Shown: piece after piece, positions 1-8,623 of the stretch
How positions within the stretch are numbered: the first letter of the stretch is position 1
Layout of the letters: the number at the start of each line of letters is the position of its first letter
Source of the DNA: DATARH01 sp036489765
GTDB lineage: Bacteria; Pseudomonadota; Alphaproteobacteria; ATCC43930; CGMCC-115725
Length of the DNA stretch: 64,000 nucleotides
NCBI GenBank assembly: GCA_036489765.1
Contig: DASXFE010000078.1
Location: 71,057 to 135,056 of the forward strand
Direction: 5' to 3'
Translations under genes and position numbers: made by a program
Notes under the pieces: model-generated
The model's input: only the letters and a program-made list of their open reading frames with translations
The model's database searches: none
What the model was told of the DNA's origin: nothing

Positions 1-588
1 GGTCGCGCGCGCCTCGTCGACCAGGCGGCGGTAGATGCCGTCTTCCTCGACCGATTCCCGCACGCGGTTGGCGCGCAGGTCGGCGAAGTCGGCGGTGCCG
101 GCGTTGACCCCAAAGCCGATGCCGCGGCACGATTCGAACCGACGCGACATCGCGGCCTTGGACGACATCGAAGTGCCGCCGAACGGAAAGGCGAAGTTGG
201 TTGGGGTATAGCCGCCGGTCAGCGACTCGATCGCGGCGCCGTTCTCGTCGACGTCGGCGAGCAGCGTGGGGGTCTTGTTCCGACCGCAATCGAGATGATG
301 AAAGGTATGGCAGGCGATTTCGTGGCCGGCGCGATGGGCCGCCTCGACGTCGCCGCGGCCGAACATGCGGCCGAGGTTCCCGCTGGTCTCCGCGAGGCCG
401 ACCGCGGTGTAGTAGGTGCCGCGCACGCCATGCCTGTCGAGCACCGCGCCGCCGGCATCGAGCGCCGACTTGGGAAAATCGTCGAACGTGATCGACACGA
501 CTCCGCCCGGCCACGTCACCTTCTGCGGCCGCGTCAGGATGAAGCGGCCGATCTTGCGAGCGAAATGGGTCGAGAGCGAGGCGCGCAC
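1..588 (-). CDS. Polysaccharide deacetylase (NodB-type), partial at window edge
   Basis: The reading frame runs from a GTG at 588 off the left edge, giving 196 residues without a stop. Residues 34-39 are TFDDFP, the metal-binding Asp-Asp motif of NodB-type carbohydrate esterases (family CE4). Residues 88-98 hold GHEIACHTFHH with the second-motif His94 and His98. FPFGG follows further on. The family removes acetyl groups from N-acetylated sugars in surface polysaccharide or peptidoglycan. The start has GGAG about 9 bases upstream. No signal peptide is visible. It is divergent from the glycosyltransferase at 679, and the company of sugar genes fits a role in polysaccharide tailoring. The substrate cannot be told, and the C-terminus lies outside the window. 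Confidence 0.85.
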   Translation of the reverse strand, partial: MRASLSTHFARKIGRFILTRPQKVTWPGGVVSITFDDFPKSALDAGGAVLDRHGVRGTYYTAVGLAETSGNLGRMFGRGDVEAAHRAGHEIACHTFHHLDCGRNKTPTLLADVDENGAAIESLTGGYTPTNFAFPFGGTSMSSKAAMSRRFESCRGIGFGVNAGTADFADLRANRVRESVEEDGIYRRLVDEARAT

Positions 589-678
589 CGGTAGGACTCC
601 ACGGACGTCGGATGGCCTCTCGAAATACCCTTATTGTCTTGTCGATAACTTAACGATCGTCGGCCACTATCCCGTTTC

Positions 679-1602
679 ATGGTTGAGACCAGCATCGTCA
701 TCCCGTCCTATCGGCGGCCCGAGCTGTTGGCCCGCGCCCTTCGCAGCTGTCTGGCGCAGCGGGGGGTGGACTCGTCGTTCGAGATCGTCGTCGTCGACAA
801 CGATCCGGCGGCGTCGGCGCAAGCCACCGTCGCTGAGATCGCCGCGACGGCGGCCGCGCCGGTGCGCCATGTGCACGAGAAGCGGCCGGGCATTTCGCAC
901 GCCCGCAATACCGGCGTCGCCGCCGCGGCGGGACGCTATCTCGTGTTTCTCGACGACGACGAGGAGCCGGCGCCCGAGTGGCTGGCGGCCTTTGTCGCGA
1001 CGATCCGGCAAAGCGGCGCCGATCTCGCCGTCGGGCCGGTTTATCCGCGCTTTACGGTCGGCGAGGCCGATGCCTACCGCCGGCGCAAATATACCCGGGA
1101 CGCCGGCGTCCCCACCGGCACGCGGCTCGCGCGCTGGGCCGGGATCGGCAACACGATCCTGGACAAGGCACGCTGCTTTGCCGGCGATCAGCCGTTCGAC
1201 CCGGCGCTCGGGCTGACCGGCGGCGAGGACACGGTGTTTCTCCACCAGCTGCTCCGCGACGGCCGAACCATCGTCTGGTGTGCCGAGGCGGCGGTGTACG
1301 AGACCGTGCCGGCCGATCGGCTCGACCCGAAATACCTGCTCCGCCGCGCCTTCCGGGGTGGGCAGGGCGTCACGTTCATGTGCACGGTGGTCAGTCCGCC
1401 GCAGCCGATGAGCGCGGTGCGCAACATGGCGATCGGCGGGGCGCAGTTTGTCGTGTATGGCGCTGCGGCCGTGGCCGTGCGGCTGTTGCGCCGCGGCGAC
1501 TGGCTCCCGCTGATGGACAAGGCGGTGTCGGGGCTCGGCAAGGTGCTGTGGCACCCGAAGCTCAACCCGCAGCTTTACCGGCGTCCGCAACCGGCCACGT
1601 GA
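679..1602 (+). CDS. Family 2 glycosyltransferase
   Basis: A 307-residue protein with a GT-A fold start: TSIVIPSYRRPE at residues 4-15, a VVVDNDP nucleotide-binding strand near residue 38 and a FLDDDEEP metal-binding Asp cluster near residue 90. This is the family that transfers a sugar from a nucleotide-sugar to a growing glycan. The C-terminal 80 residues are hydrophobic to amphipathic (near VVYGAAAVAVRLL), suggesting membrane association. It is the first gene of a rightward run of glycan genes and is divergent from the deacetylase. Donor and acceptor are unknown. Confidence 0.88.
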   Translation: MVETSIVIPSYRRPELLARALRSCLAQRGVDSSFEIVVVDNDPAASAQATVAEIAATAAAPVRHVHEKRPGISHARNTGVAAAAGRYLVFLDDDEEPAPEWLAAFVATIRQSGADLAVGPVYPRFTVGEADAYRRRKYTRDAGVPTGTRLARWAGIGNTILDKARCFAGDQPFDPALGLTGGEDTVFLHQLLRDGRTIVWCAEAAVYETVPADRLDPKYLLRRAFRGGQGVTFMCTVVSPPQPMSAVRNMAIGGAQFVVYGAAAVAVRLLRRGDWLPLMDKAVSGLGKVLWHPKLNPQLYRRPQPAT

Positions 1603-1742
1603 TTCGCTTTTTCGATGGTGCCGCCGCCGCCGCCGCACCCCAATAACTTCAAGTATTTCCGCGCTTCCGCCGAGACGCTGTGATTCGCCGCAGCGCGGGC
1701 GCGTAGTTTCGGGCCGGACATCGCCGTTGCCCGTACCTTGCC

Positions 1743-3083
1743 ATGCTCAGCACGATCATCCTGAACTGGAACCGGGCGGAATTGCTGCGGCGCTGCGTCG
1801 ACAGCTACCTGGCGACCGTCGGCGAGGATTACGAGCTGGCGATCGCCGACAATGCCAGCACCGACGGGTCGGTCGCCTATCTGCGCGAGCTCGAAGCGGC
1901 GGGAGGGGCCCGGGTCGTCTACCTGCGCGAGAATATCGGCGGCGAGGCGCTCAACATCGCCGCGGCAACGGCGCGCGGCGACCTGATCCATTTCAGCGAA
2001 AACGACCAGGTCTTCCTGCCGGGCTGGCGCCCTCATGTCGAGGAAGCGTTTGCCGCTTTTCCGAAGCTGGGCGCGCTGTCGCTGTTCAGCGACACGCCGA
2101 CCGACGACGAGGCCTGGGAGCCGAAGCCATCGCGGCTGCGTTTCTCGCGCGGCAAGATCCTGTACGAGGCGCCGGCCAATATCGGCACCTCGTCGATCCT
2201 GCGCGGCGTGATCCTGCGCGAGCACGGCGTCAGGATTGCCAATGTCGAGCACATCCAGATCAAATTGCCGGATGACGGCAAGATGTCGCGCGACGTGCGT
2301 GCCGCCGGGTATTGGTGCGGGTTTTCCGATCGCTACTACGTCCGCAACGTCGGGCACGAGCCGGCGGAGTTCGACCGCGATCCGGCCTATTACGAAGAGA
2401 ACTACGCCAATAAGCCGCTGACCGGCGTTGCCGGGTGGCGTGCCCGGATCGACCGGCAGACCGGCAGGCCGAAGCCGGTCCGCGGGTCGCTGGCGTTTCC
2501 CGATCGCGAGCCGGTGCCGGAGAATACGCCGCAGCCGGTCAACGGCACGCCGGCGCGGCTGTGGTCGATGTACGATTCGCGCACAGCCGAAAGCGAGGTG
2601 CTCGACCTGATCCTGGCCCTCGTTCGCCTCGTCAAGCCGGCCCACGTCATCGAGACCGGGACGTGGCTCGGCCTCTCTTCCCGTGCGATCGCACGGGGGC
2701 TCGTCGCCAACGGGTTCGGCGACCTGACGACGCTCGAATACGACGCTGAGATCCATCGCGCGGCGAGCGACAACATCGCGCGAGGCGGGTTCGGCGGGAT
2801 CGTCGATGCGCGGCTCGCCTCGAGCCTCGAATTTACTCCCGACCGCGTCTACGACATGGCCGTGTTCGATTCCGAAGGCCTGCCGCGGCTCGACGAGTTC
2901 CGCCGGCTGAAGCCGTGGCTGAAGGCAGGGGCGACGGTCGTCTTTCACGACACCGCGCCTCATCGTCAGGACGTCATCGGCGCGATCATCGCGCTGCTCA
3001 AGGAAGGCGCCATCCACGGCGTCAATCTTCCCACGCCGCGCGGCGTGTTCGTCGGCCGCGTCGCTTACACGACAGGGGCTTGA
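1743..3083 (+). CDS. Glycosyltransferase 2 fused to a SAM-dependent methyltransferase-like domain
   Basis: A 446-residue two-domain protein. Residues 1-230 form a family 2 glycosyltransferase (TIILNWNRAELL at the N-terminus, ADNASTDGS near residue 36); the usual DxD site reads SENDQVF. Residues from about 270 form a Rossmann methyltransferase-like domain with the glycine-rich strand ETGTWLGLSS, an acidic strand TTLEYD and a VVFHDTAPH end typical of class I methyltransferases that act on glycans. The fusion implies that sugar transfer and methylation, or chain capping, are coupled. The 140-base gap before it contains a short GCC run and no clear gene. The start ATG has only a weak ribosome site. 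Substrates are unknown. Confidence 0.82.
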   Translation: MLSTIILNWNRAELLRRCVDSYLATVGEDYELAIADNASTDGSVAYLRELEAAGGARVVYLRENIGGEALNIAAATARGDLIHFSENDQVFLPGWRPHVEEAFAAFPKLGALSLFSDTPTDDEAWEPKPSRLRFSRGKILYEAPANIGTSSILRGVILREHGVRIANVEHIQIKLPDDGKMSRDVRAAGYWCGFSDRYYVRNVGHEPAEFDRDPAYYEENYANKPLTGVAGWRARIDRQTGRPKPVRGSLAFPDREPVPENTPQPVNGTPARLWSMYDSRTAESEVLDLILALVRLVKPAHVIETGTWLGLSSRAIARGLVANGFGDLTTLEYDAEIHRAASDNIARGGFGGIVDARLASSLEFTPDRVYDMAVFDSEGLPRLDEFRRLKPWLKAGATVVFHDTAPHRQDVIGAIIALLKEGAIHGVNLPTPRGVFVGRVAYTTGA

Positions 3084-3111
3084 GCCCCGCACCATCACGG
3101 AGGAAACCGCC

Positions 3112-3507
3112 ATGGCGACAAGTTGGGGTCCGCGTTTTCTGAGCATCCTGCGCCTCGTCATCGGCCTCTTGTTCCTGCAGCACGGCCTGACGAAGGTCTT
3201 CGGATGGCCGCATGTCGCGGCGTTCGACCATATGGAGCATCTGCCGGCGCTGTTGATCGTCCCGGCATTCGTCGAGACGGTCTGTGCCGCGTTTTTCACG
3301 ATCGGCCTTTTCACCCGGCTCGCCGCTTTCATCATGTCTGGCGAGATGGCTGTCGCCTATTTCCTGCGCCACGCGCCGAACGGGTTCTTTCCCGAGACGA
3401 ACGGCGGTGACCTGGCGGTGCTCTTCTGCTTCGTCTTCTTCTATTTCTTCCTCGTCGGCGGGGGGTTGTGGTCGATCGACCGGTGGTTCCGGCGCGTCGA
3501 GGTGTGA
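3112..3507 (+). CDS. DoxX family membrane protein
   Basis: A 131-residue protein with about four hydrophobic segments (residues 8-25, 45-65, 68-85 and 100-120) and the DoxX signature near the N-terminus: LRLVIGLLFLQHGLTKVFG. DoxX-like proteins are small inner-membrane proteins linked in some bacteria to redox or quinone chemistry; their role is often unclear. The start is well supported by GGAGG eight bases upstream. It lies between two glycosyltransferase genes, 28 bases after one and 3 bases before the next, so it is probably co-transcribed. Its function there is not evident. Confidence 0.85.
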   Translation: MATSWGPRFLSILRLVIGLLFLQHGLTKVFGWPHVAAFDHMEHLPALLIVPAFVETVCAAFFTIGLFTRLAAFIMSGEMAVAYFLRHAPNGFFPETNGGDLAVLFCFVFFYFFLVGGGLWSIDRWFRRVEV

Positions 3508-3510
3508 TGA

Positions 3511-4647
3511 ATGGGCGCCGAGCCGGAAATCGCGGTCATCGACGATTTCTTTCCGCACAAGCTGTCGGCGTTCCGCTACGAGGAGTTCCACGCCTACCTC
3601 GAAGCGATGCCGCGGCTCAGCGTCCACGCGACCTGGCCGCATCTGAAATATTTCGGCGAAGAGCGGCCACCGGCCGAGGTCTTCGCCGAGTATGCCCGCG
3701 AGCACCCGGCACATGCTGGACGCGTGCAGCCGCTGTTCGACGGCACGTTTCCGCCGGCCGAAGCCTATTACACGATCTTTCTGAGCAACATCCGCGAGCA
3801 CCTGTGGGCGATCGAGGCGCGCCGCCGGCCTTTCGCCTTTACGATGTATCCCGGCGGCGGGTTCGCCATGGACGTGCCCGAACTCGACAAATGCATGGAG
3901 CGCGTATTTGCGTCGCCGTGCTTTCGCAAGGTGATCGCGACGCAGCCGATCATCCGCGACTACGTGCTCGACAAAGGGTTTTGCGAGCCGCACCGGGTCG
4001 TCTTCATCCACGGCGGGGTGGTTCCGCGGTCGGCCTTTGAGCCGCCGCCGCCAAAGCCGCGCTATGGCTTGGCCAAGGCTGCGCTCGATATCGCCTTTGT
4101 CGCGGCCAAGTATTCTCCGATCGGCGCCGACAAAGGCTATGACCTGTTTGTCGAGGCGGCCAAGGTACTGGTCGCGCTCGGCATCGACGCCCGGTTCCAT
4201 GTTGTCGGCGGGTTTGATCCGGGCACCCTCGATCTCGGCCCGGCGGCCTCGCGGTTCCGCTTTTACGGCTATCGGCCGCGCGAGTTTTTCGCGACCTTCC
4301 ATTCGCTGATGGACATGTTCGTCTCGCCCACGCGGGCCTTTACCTTGTCAAAGGGCGCGTTCGACGGGTTCCCGACCGGCGCCGCGATCGAAGCCGGGCT
4401 GCAATGCGTTGCCCTGTTGCTGACCGATCCGCTCGGCTTCAACACGATGCTGCGCGACGGAGAAGACGCGATCATCGTCCAGCCCGACCGCGACAACATC
4501 GTCGCCCGCATCCTGCAACTGGCCAGCCACCCGGATCGGCTGGCGGCGATCGGCGAAAACGGCCGCGTCGCGCTGACCGCCTCGCACGGCTACGCGGCCC
4601 AGATCGCCCCCCGCCTCGCAGTGCTGCGGTCGTTGCCGGACGAGTAG
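3511..4647 (+). CDS. GT-B type glycosyltransferase (family 4-like)
   Basis: A 378-residue protein. The C-terminal half shows the GT4 arrangement: a strand DIAFVAAKYSPIGADKGYDLF near residue 192, then HVVGG, a FYGYRPREFFATF segment and a SPTRAFTLSKGAFDGFPTG donor-binding region near residue 275, followed by AAIEAG. Members transfer sugars with retention from nucleotide donors. The N-terminal half is divergent from common GT4 proteins. The start follows the DoxX stop by three bases, so translation is probably coupled. It is the last gene of this rightward run before a 183-base gap. Donor and acceptor are unknown. Confidence 0.78.
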   Translation: MGAEPEIAVIDDFFPHKLSAFRYEEFHAYLEAMPRLSVHATWPHLKYFGEERPPAEVFAEYAREHPAHAGRVQPLFDGTFPPAEAYYTIFLSNIREHLWAIEARRRPFAFTMYPGGGFAMDVPELDKCMERVFASPCFRKVIATQPIIRDYVLDKGFCEPHRVVFIHGGVVPRSAFEPPPPKPRYGLAKAALDIAFVAAKYSPIGADKGYDLFVEAAKVLVALGIDARFHVVGGFDPGTLDLGPAASRFRFYGYRPREFFATFHSLMDMFVSPTRAFTLSKGAFDGFPTGAAIEAGLQCVALLLTDPLGFNTMLRDGEDAIIVQPDRDNIVARILQLASHPDRLAAIGENGRVALTASHGYAAQIAPRLAVLRSLPDE

Positions 4648-4716
4648 CGAATCACTGCGCGATCGCGCCTCTCTCGCTGGCGCCCGTGCTGCGGCGCCGG
4701 ACATCGCCGTGTCTTC

Positions 4717-4746
4717 TGTAATATTTTGATAAAATAGATAAATTTC
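4717..4746 (+). promoter_or_regulatory. AT-rich putative promoter upstream of the aminotransferase gene
   Basis: The 183-base gap between 4648 and 4830 contains a marked AT-rich island (GTAATATTTTGATAAAATAG and on), striking in this GC-rich segment. It includes TATA-like hexamers and lies about 85-115 bases before the ATG at 4831. It could be a promoter core or UP element. No convincing -35/-10 pair can be fixed by eye. Confidence 0.35.
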
Positions 4747-4830
4747 GCCACCGGCACGCAACGCCATGGTGGCGACCCCGGGTTGTGCTCATTCTCTACT
4801 GACGCAACTTGACGAAATACGGGAATTCGC

Positions 4831-5994
4831 ATGACCAAGGCCTCCGGCCCGTCGCCCTTTCGTTTCCCCATGGTTCGGCCCGACCTCCCCGAACCGGCGG
4901 ACTGGCTGCCTTACCTGCGCGACAGCTACGACGTCCGCTGGTTCGCCAATTTCGGACCCGCCGCGACGCGGTTCGAGGCGGCGCTAGCCGCGCAGTTCGG
5001 CGAGGCCGACGACGCCTTTGTCGCAGCCTCAAGCGCGACCTCGGCGCTGGCGGCTTGCCTGATCGCGGAGGGGGTGACCGGCACGGTGCTGCTGCCGGCG
5101 TTCACGTTTCCGGCAAGCGTCTCGGCGATCCGCATGGCGCGGGCGGAGCCGGCGCTCATCGATGTCGACCCGATGAACTGGGCCTGCGATCTGGCGAGCC
5201 TCGAACGCGGCCTCGACCGCACCCGCGCCGAGGCGGTGATGCTGGTCGCACCGTTCGGCATCACCCAGGATTTTTCGACCCATGTGGCGCTGTGCGCCTC
5301 GCGCGGGATCCCGGTGATCGTCGACAACGCCGCCGGGTTCGGCGGCGGCGGCCGTGCACGGCGGCGGCTGCGCGGCACCGCCTGCGAGGTTTATTCGCTG
5401 CACGCAACAAAGCCGTTCGCGCTTGGTGAAGGCGGCGCGATCCAGACCCCGAAGGATCGCGTCGCGCGTCTGCGAGCCGCACTCAATTTCGGGCTCCCCT
5501 GGTCCCCGGAGCGATCGGCCGCCTACGGGATCAACGGCAAGATGCCCGAGATCTCGGCGGCGGTCGGGCTGGCCGTGCTGGCCGACTATCCCGATACGCT
5601 CGTCGCACGGCGAGCGCAGGCGCGGCGCTATATCGCCCTGGTCGGGCGCTATGACGGCGTCGCGATCAACCGCCGCCTCCCGGACGCGCCCTGGCAGATA
5701 TTTCCTTGCTTGCTGCCGAGCGCGCGGGCGGTCGTGGATTTTGTCGAGGCGGCCGCGAGCCGCGGGCTGGAGGTGCGGCGCTACTATCGCCCGAGCCTGT
5801 CGCAGTGGGGCGGGATCGAGCTTGCCGACGACTGCCCCGTTTCGGAGGATCTGGCCGAGCGGATGGTCTGCTTGCCGATCTATACGCGGGCGACGAAGCG
5901 GGAGATCGCCGAACTGCACGGGATCGTCGAGGCCTCCTTCGAGGCGGCGCTCACGGTCTCGGCCCCGCGGCGCCTCTATGTCAGCGCGGCCTAG
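4831..5994 (+). CDS. DegT/DnrJ/EryC1/StrS-family sugar aminotransferase
   Basis: A 387-residue PLP enzyme. SLHATKPF near residues 189-196 carries the expected Schiff-base lysine (about K194) followed by GEGGAI. FTFPAS and IVDNAAGFGG upstream match cofactor-binding loops. The family transaminates keto-sugar nucleotides to make amino sugars. It has its own 183-base upstream region with an AT-rich island. It converges with, and overlaps by 14 bases, an acetyltransferase of the NeuD/PglD type. An aminotransferase plus N-acetyltransferase is the usual pair for an acetamido-deoxy sugar, so a role in making a bacterial amino sugar for the nearby glycosyltransferases is a reasonable inference. Confidence 0.87.
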   Translation: MTKASGPSPFRFPMVRPDLPEPADWLPYLRDSYDVRWFANFGPAATRFEAALAAQFGEADDAFVAASSATSALAACLIAEGVTGTVLLPAFTFPASVSAIRMARAEPALIDVDPMNWACDLASLERGLDRTRAEAVMLVAPFGITQDFSTHVALCASRGIPVIVDNAAGFGGGGRARRRLRGTACEVYSLHATKPFALGEGGAIQTPKDRVARLRAALNFGLPWSPERSAAYGINGKMPEISAAVGLAVLADYPDTLVARRAQARRYIALVGRYDGVAINRRLPDAPWQIFPCLLPSARAVVDFVEAAASRGLEVRRYYRPSLSQWGGIELADDCPVSEDLAERMVCLPIYTRATKREIAELHGIVEASFEAALTVSAPRRLYVSAA

Positions 5995-6625
5995 CCGGTC
6001 CCAGCACGCGGGCCGGATCGGCGAAGGCGGTGACCCCCGGTGGCACGTCCCTGGTCACGATGGCGCCCATCCCGACGCGCGCGCCCTTGCCGATCACGAG
6101 GGGCTTGTCGCGATTGCCGGGACGCAGGATCGCGCCGGTGCCGATAAAGGCGTCGTCCTCGATGACGACGTGGCCGTTGCAGCTCGCCCCGGGAGCGAGG
6201 GTCACGAAATCGCCGATGATGCAGTCATGCGCGACATAGGAGGCGATGTTGCCGTGGAAATGCCGGCCGATCCTGATGTTGGAGGTGAGAATCGTGTTGC
6301 CGCACAGGATCGAACCCTCGCCGATCTCGACCGAGTGGCCGCGCTGATGCGACGGCGCGACGATATCGCCAAAGGCGAGGCCATCCTTCGCGCATTTCTC
6401 GGCGAGGGCGCGCCGGGCCGCGCTATCGGCGATCGCAATGACGACCCGCCGGTCGGCGTGTCCGGCGACGAGCTGTGGATACGACAGGACCAGGATGCCG
6501 TTCGGCGTGGTCCCGACCTCGTCCGCCACGTCCGACACGAACACGACGTCGCCATCCGGAGCTGCCAGCGCCGGCGGCGCCACCTCGCGGGCAAAGCCGC
6601 CGGCGCCGTAGATCGCAAGTCTCAT
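5981..6625 (-). CDS. NeuD/PglD-like sugar O/N-acetyltransferase
   Basis: A 214-residue protein. The N-terminus is a Rossmann-like sugar-nucleotide binding domain (MRLAIYGAGGFAREV), and from about residue 95 a left-handed beta-helix of hexapeptide repeats is visible (IGEGSILCGN, IGRHFHGNI, IGDFVTLAPGA, IEDDAFIGTGA). The YVAHD segment carries the likely catalytic His. Homologues acetylate sialic acids or the 4-amino group of UDP-sugars with acetyl-CoA. It is divergent from the gene at 6688 (62 bases between starts) and overlaps the 3' end of the aminotransferase gene tail to tail. Pairing with that aminotransferase suggests an N-acetylated amino sugar product. Confidence 0.85.
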   Translation of the reverse strand: MRLAIYGAGGFAREVAPPALAAPDGDVVFVSDVADEVGTTPNGILVLSYPQLVAGHADRRVVIAIADSAARRALAEKCAKDGLAFGDIVAPSHQRGHSVEIGEGSILCGNTILTSNIRIGRHFHGNIASYVAHDCIIGDFVTLAPGASCNGHVVIEDDAFIGTGAILRPGNRDKPLVIGKGARVGMGAIVTRDVPPGVTAFADPARVLGPARPR

Positions 6626-6687
6626 CTTGTGCCCTCGCGCCGCTGCGGCTGGTCGGGTCCGATGATACCGCGAAACGGAGGCGCGCG

Positions 6688-7608
6688 GTGAGCGCCGGCG
6701 GCCCCGTCGTCATGTGCTTCGGGATCGTCGACGAGGTCGATATCGTCCGCGATTTCATCGAGTACCACGCGAGCCTCGGCATCGAACGGTTTGTCGCGAC
6801 CGATGTGGGCTCGACCGACGGGACGCTCGACATCCTCTGCGAATACGAGCGGTCGGGCAGGCTCCACTTGACCCGCTACGACAACCCGTCGGTGCGGCCT
6901 GAGCATCGCGACTGGCTGACCGCGATGGCCGCCCGGGCACGGGACGCGTTCAATGGGTCGTGGTGCACCTTTTGCGACCCGGATGAGTTCTGGGTGTTTC
7001 CGACCGGCGACGCGCCGTCCTATTTCGCGCGGCCCCAGGCGCCGATCGCCATCTTCCCGCGCTACAATATGCTGCCGGTCGCGGGGCGGCAGATCGGCGA
7101 GGCGTCGCATTACCGCAATTTCGACCTCGTCGTGCGCCGGCCGCTCGAATTCCTTTACGACCTCAGCCGGTTAAACCAGCCGGGCGGGATCGATTGGATG
7201 CTCGTCGGGCAACCGCCCGACATCCTGCGCTACATCGCGCCCAAGGTGGCGGCGCGGCCGGAGATCATCGGTACGGTCAAGGCCGGGTTCCACGACGTCA
7301 TCGCGACCAATCCGTCGACGCCGCGGCACAGGGAACCCGACGGCTATGTCGGCCATTTCCAGATCCGCGGCTCCCAGCGCTACGCCAACAAGGCGCGGCT
7401 CGTCGCCGACTACATCGCCAACAATCCACCGGAAGCCGACCGCGATTCGAGTCGCCATTGGGTCCGCCTCGCCGCGCTCTACCGGCACGGTCTGGTCGGC
7501 GCCGAGTACGCCCGCCAGATCCTCAACCCCGACGAGATCGCCGAGTGGCGCCGCCGGGGTGTGGTGGAGCAGGACCGGAGGATTCCGGACCGGTTGGTGA
7601 GCCTGTAG
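6688..7608 (+). CDS. Glycosyltransferase of the GT2/GT92-like (Glyco_tranf_2_4) type
   Basis: A 306-residue protein starting at a GTG that has GGAG eight bases upstream; the frame is open further 5' but that stretch overlaps the divergent gene. VVMCFGIVDEVDIVRDFIEY and VGSTDGTLDIL in the first 55 residues, then CDPDEFW near residue 97 as the DxD-like motif, match the family 2/92 proteins that scan as Glyco_tranf_2_4. These are often found in lipopolysaccharide and capsule loci. It ends in a hairpin region facing the convergent hydrolase gene. Sugar specificity is unknown. Confidence 0.8.
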   Translation: MSAGGPVVMCFGIVDEVDIVRDFIEYHASLGIERFVATDVGSTDGTLDILCEYERSGRLHLTRYDNPSVRPEHRDWLTAMAARARDAFNGSWCTFCDPDEFWVFPTGDAPSYFARPQAPIAIFPRYNMLPVAGRQIGEASHYRNFDLVVRRPLEFLYDLSRLNQPGGIDWMLVGQPPDILRYIAPKVAARPEIIGTVKAGFHDVIATNPSTPRHREPDGYVGHFQIRGSQRYANKARLVADYIANNPPEADRDSSRHWVRLAALYRHGLVGAEYARQILNPDEIAEWRRRGVVEQDRRIPDRLVSL

Positions 7609-7619
7609 TGGCGAACTTT

Positions 7620-7645
7620 CCCCTCTCCCGCAATGCGGCGAGGGG
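7620..7645. terminator. Hairpin between convergent genes
   Basis: CCCCTC-TCCCGC and GCGGC-GAGGGG form an imperfect stem around an AAT loop in the 41-base gap between two converging genes. It resembles the dispersed CCCTCTCCCGC...GCGGGAGAGGG repeats common in proteobacteria and could act as a bidirectional terminator. No U-tract follows. Confidence 0.5.
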
Positions 7646-7649
7646 ATAA

Positions 7650-8588
7650 TCAGTGCTTCCCATCCCTTCGGGACGGCAGCGACAGGAAGGCGTGCGCCGC
7701 GTGCCAGAGCTGGTGGCGGTTGTAGCCGAAGACGAGCGCGTGGGCAGCGCCGGCCAAGACGGTGAACTGGCGGTCGGGATTGGGGAGGAGGCGGAAGAAA
7801 TCCAGCAAATCCTCCTCGCTGGCGATGCCGTCATGCTCGCCGCGCACGATCATTACCGGCGATTTGACCTTCAGGGGGTCGACCACCGGCAGGTTGGCGG
7901 TCATGTCGAGATAGGTGCCGGTCGGCACCTGATCGCCGAATGCGAGCTCCTGGTCGGCGAGCGCCTCCGCGACGGCGGGATCGCTGGTGCCGGGGTGGTC
8001 GCGGGTAAAGATGCTGCGGATCATGTCGCGGTCGCGCAGACGGCGGTTGTGGGTGCGGAAAAACTCGACCTGCTCGGCGCGCTTCTTGAGGGTCGGCGAG
8101 TTGCGGCCGGTATAGGTGAAGGCGTTGAGGACGAGCCGGTCGGCGCGATCCGGCCGGGCGGCTGCAAAGGCGGCGGCACGCAGCGCACCCGACGATTCGC
8201 CCATCATGTGCATGCGCGGCTCGCCGGTCTCGCGGACCACGAGCTCGCTCGCCGCGATCAGGTCTTCGACTCCGCTCGCGATGTCGGAATTGCCATCGGT
8301 GCGGGCCGAGCGGCCGTAATTTTCGTGGTCCATCGTCCACACGTCGTAGCCGAGCCCCGCAAAGACGTTCATCGACGAATATTCCTCGGGGCCCGGCACC
8401 GATAGGTCGAACGACGACCGCGCCGAGTTCGACGAGCCGTGCACGAGAAACAGCACCGGCAACTTTCCCGCGCCCGATTTCCGCTTGCGGTAGACGGCGA
8501 GCGAGACGCCGCCGCCCTTGCTGACGGTATAGTCGGTCCGCTCTGGCGCCGCGGCGGAACGGAGGAATGGGTGCAGATCGCCGGTCAT
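7650..8588 (-). CDS. Alpha/beta hydrolase
   Basis: A 312-residue protein with the alpha/beta hydrolase core: FLVHGSSNS (oxyanion loop), a MDHENYGRS turn and the nucleophile elbow GESSG near residue 127. An Asp/Glu in IVRGEHDGI and a late His in GAAHAL complete a plausible triad. The ATG at 8588 is chosen over an upstream ATG at 8618 because AGGGGAGA lies before it. It is divergent from the TSUP gene at 8624. Substrate unknown; esterase or lyase activity on a small organic acid ester is possible but not shown. Confidence 0.82.
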   Translation of the reverse strand: MTGDLHPFLRSAAAPERTDYTVSKGGGVSLAVYRKRKSGAGKLPVLFLVHGSSNSARSSFDLSVPGPEEYSSMNVFAGLGYDVWTMDHENYGRSARTDGNSDIASGVEDLIAASELVVRETGEPRMHMMGESSGALRAAAFAAARPDRADRLVLNAFTYTGRNSPTLKKRAEQVEFFRTHNRRLRDRDMIRSIFTRDHPGTSDPAVAEALADQELAFGDQVPTGTYLDMTANLPVVDPLKVKSPVMIVRGEHDGIASEEDLLDFFRLLPNPDRQFTVLAGAAHALVFGYNRHQLWHAAHAFLSLPSRRDGKH

Positions 8589-8623
8589 GTTGTCTCCCCT
8601 GTCGAAACGGGGGCGCATCCTAC

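Noticed and set aside
1618..1637. Short GCC triplet run as a phase-variable repeat
   Set aside because: Only about five imperfect units in a non-coding gap of a GC-rich genome; no gene frame depends on it.
667..1638. Long open frame on the minus strand antisense to the first glycosyltransferase gene
   Set aside because: It is a shadow of the plus-strand gene: high-GC codon bias opens the opposite frame, and its translation is Arg/His/Asp-rich without any recognisable motif.
1713..4710. Identical 15-base GCCGGACATCGCCGT upstream of two glycan genes (1713-1727 and 4696-4710)
   Set aside because: In 64 kb of GC-rich sequence a few 15-base matches are expected by chance; no palindrome or constant distance to the start supports an operator.
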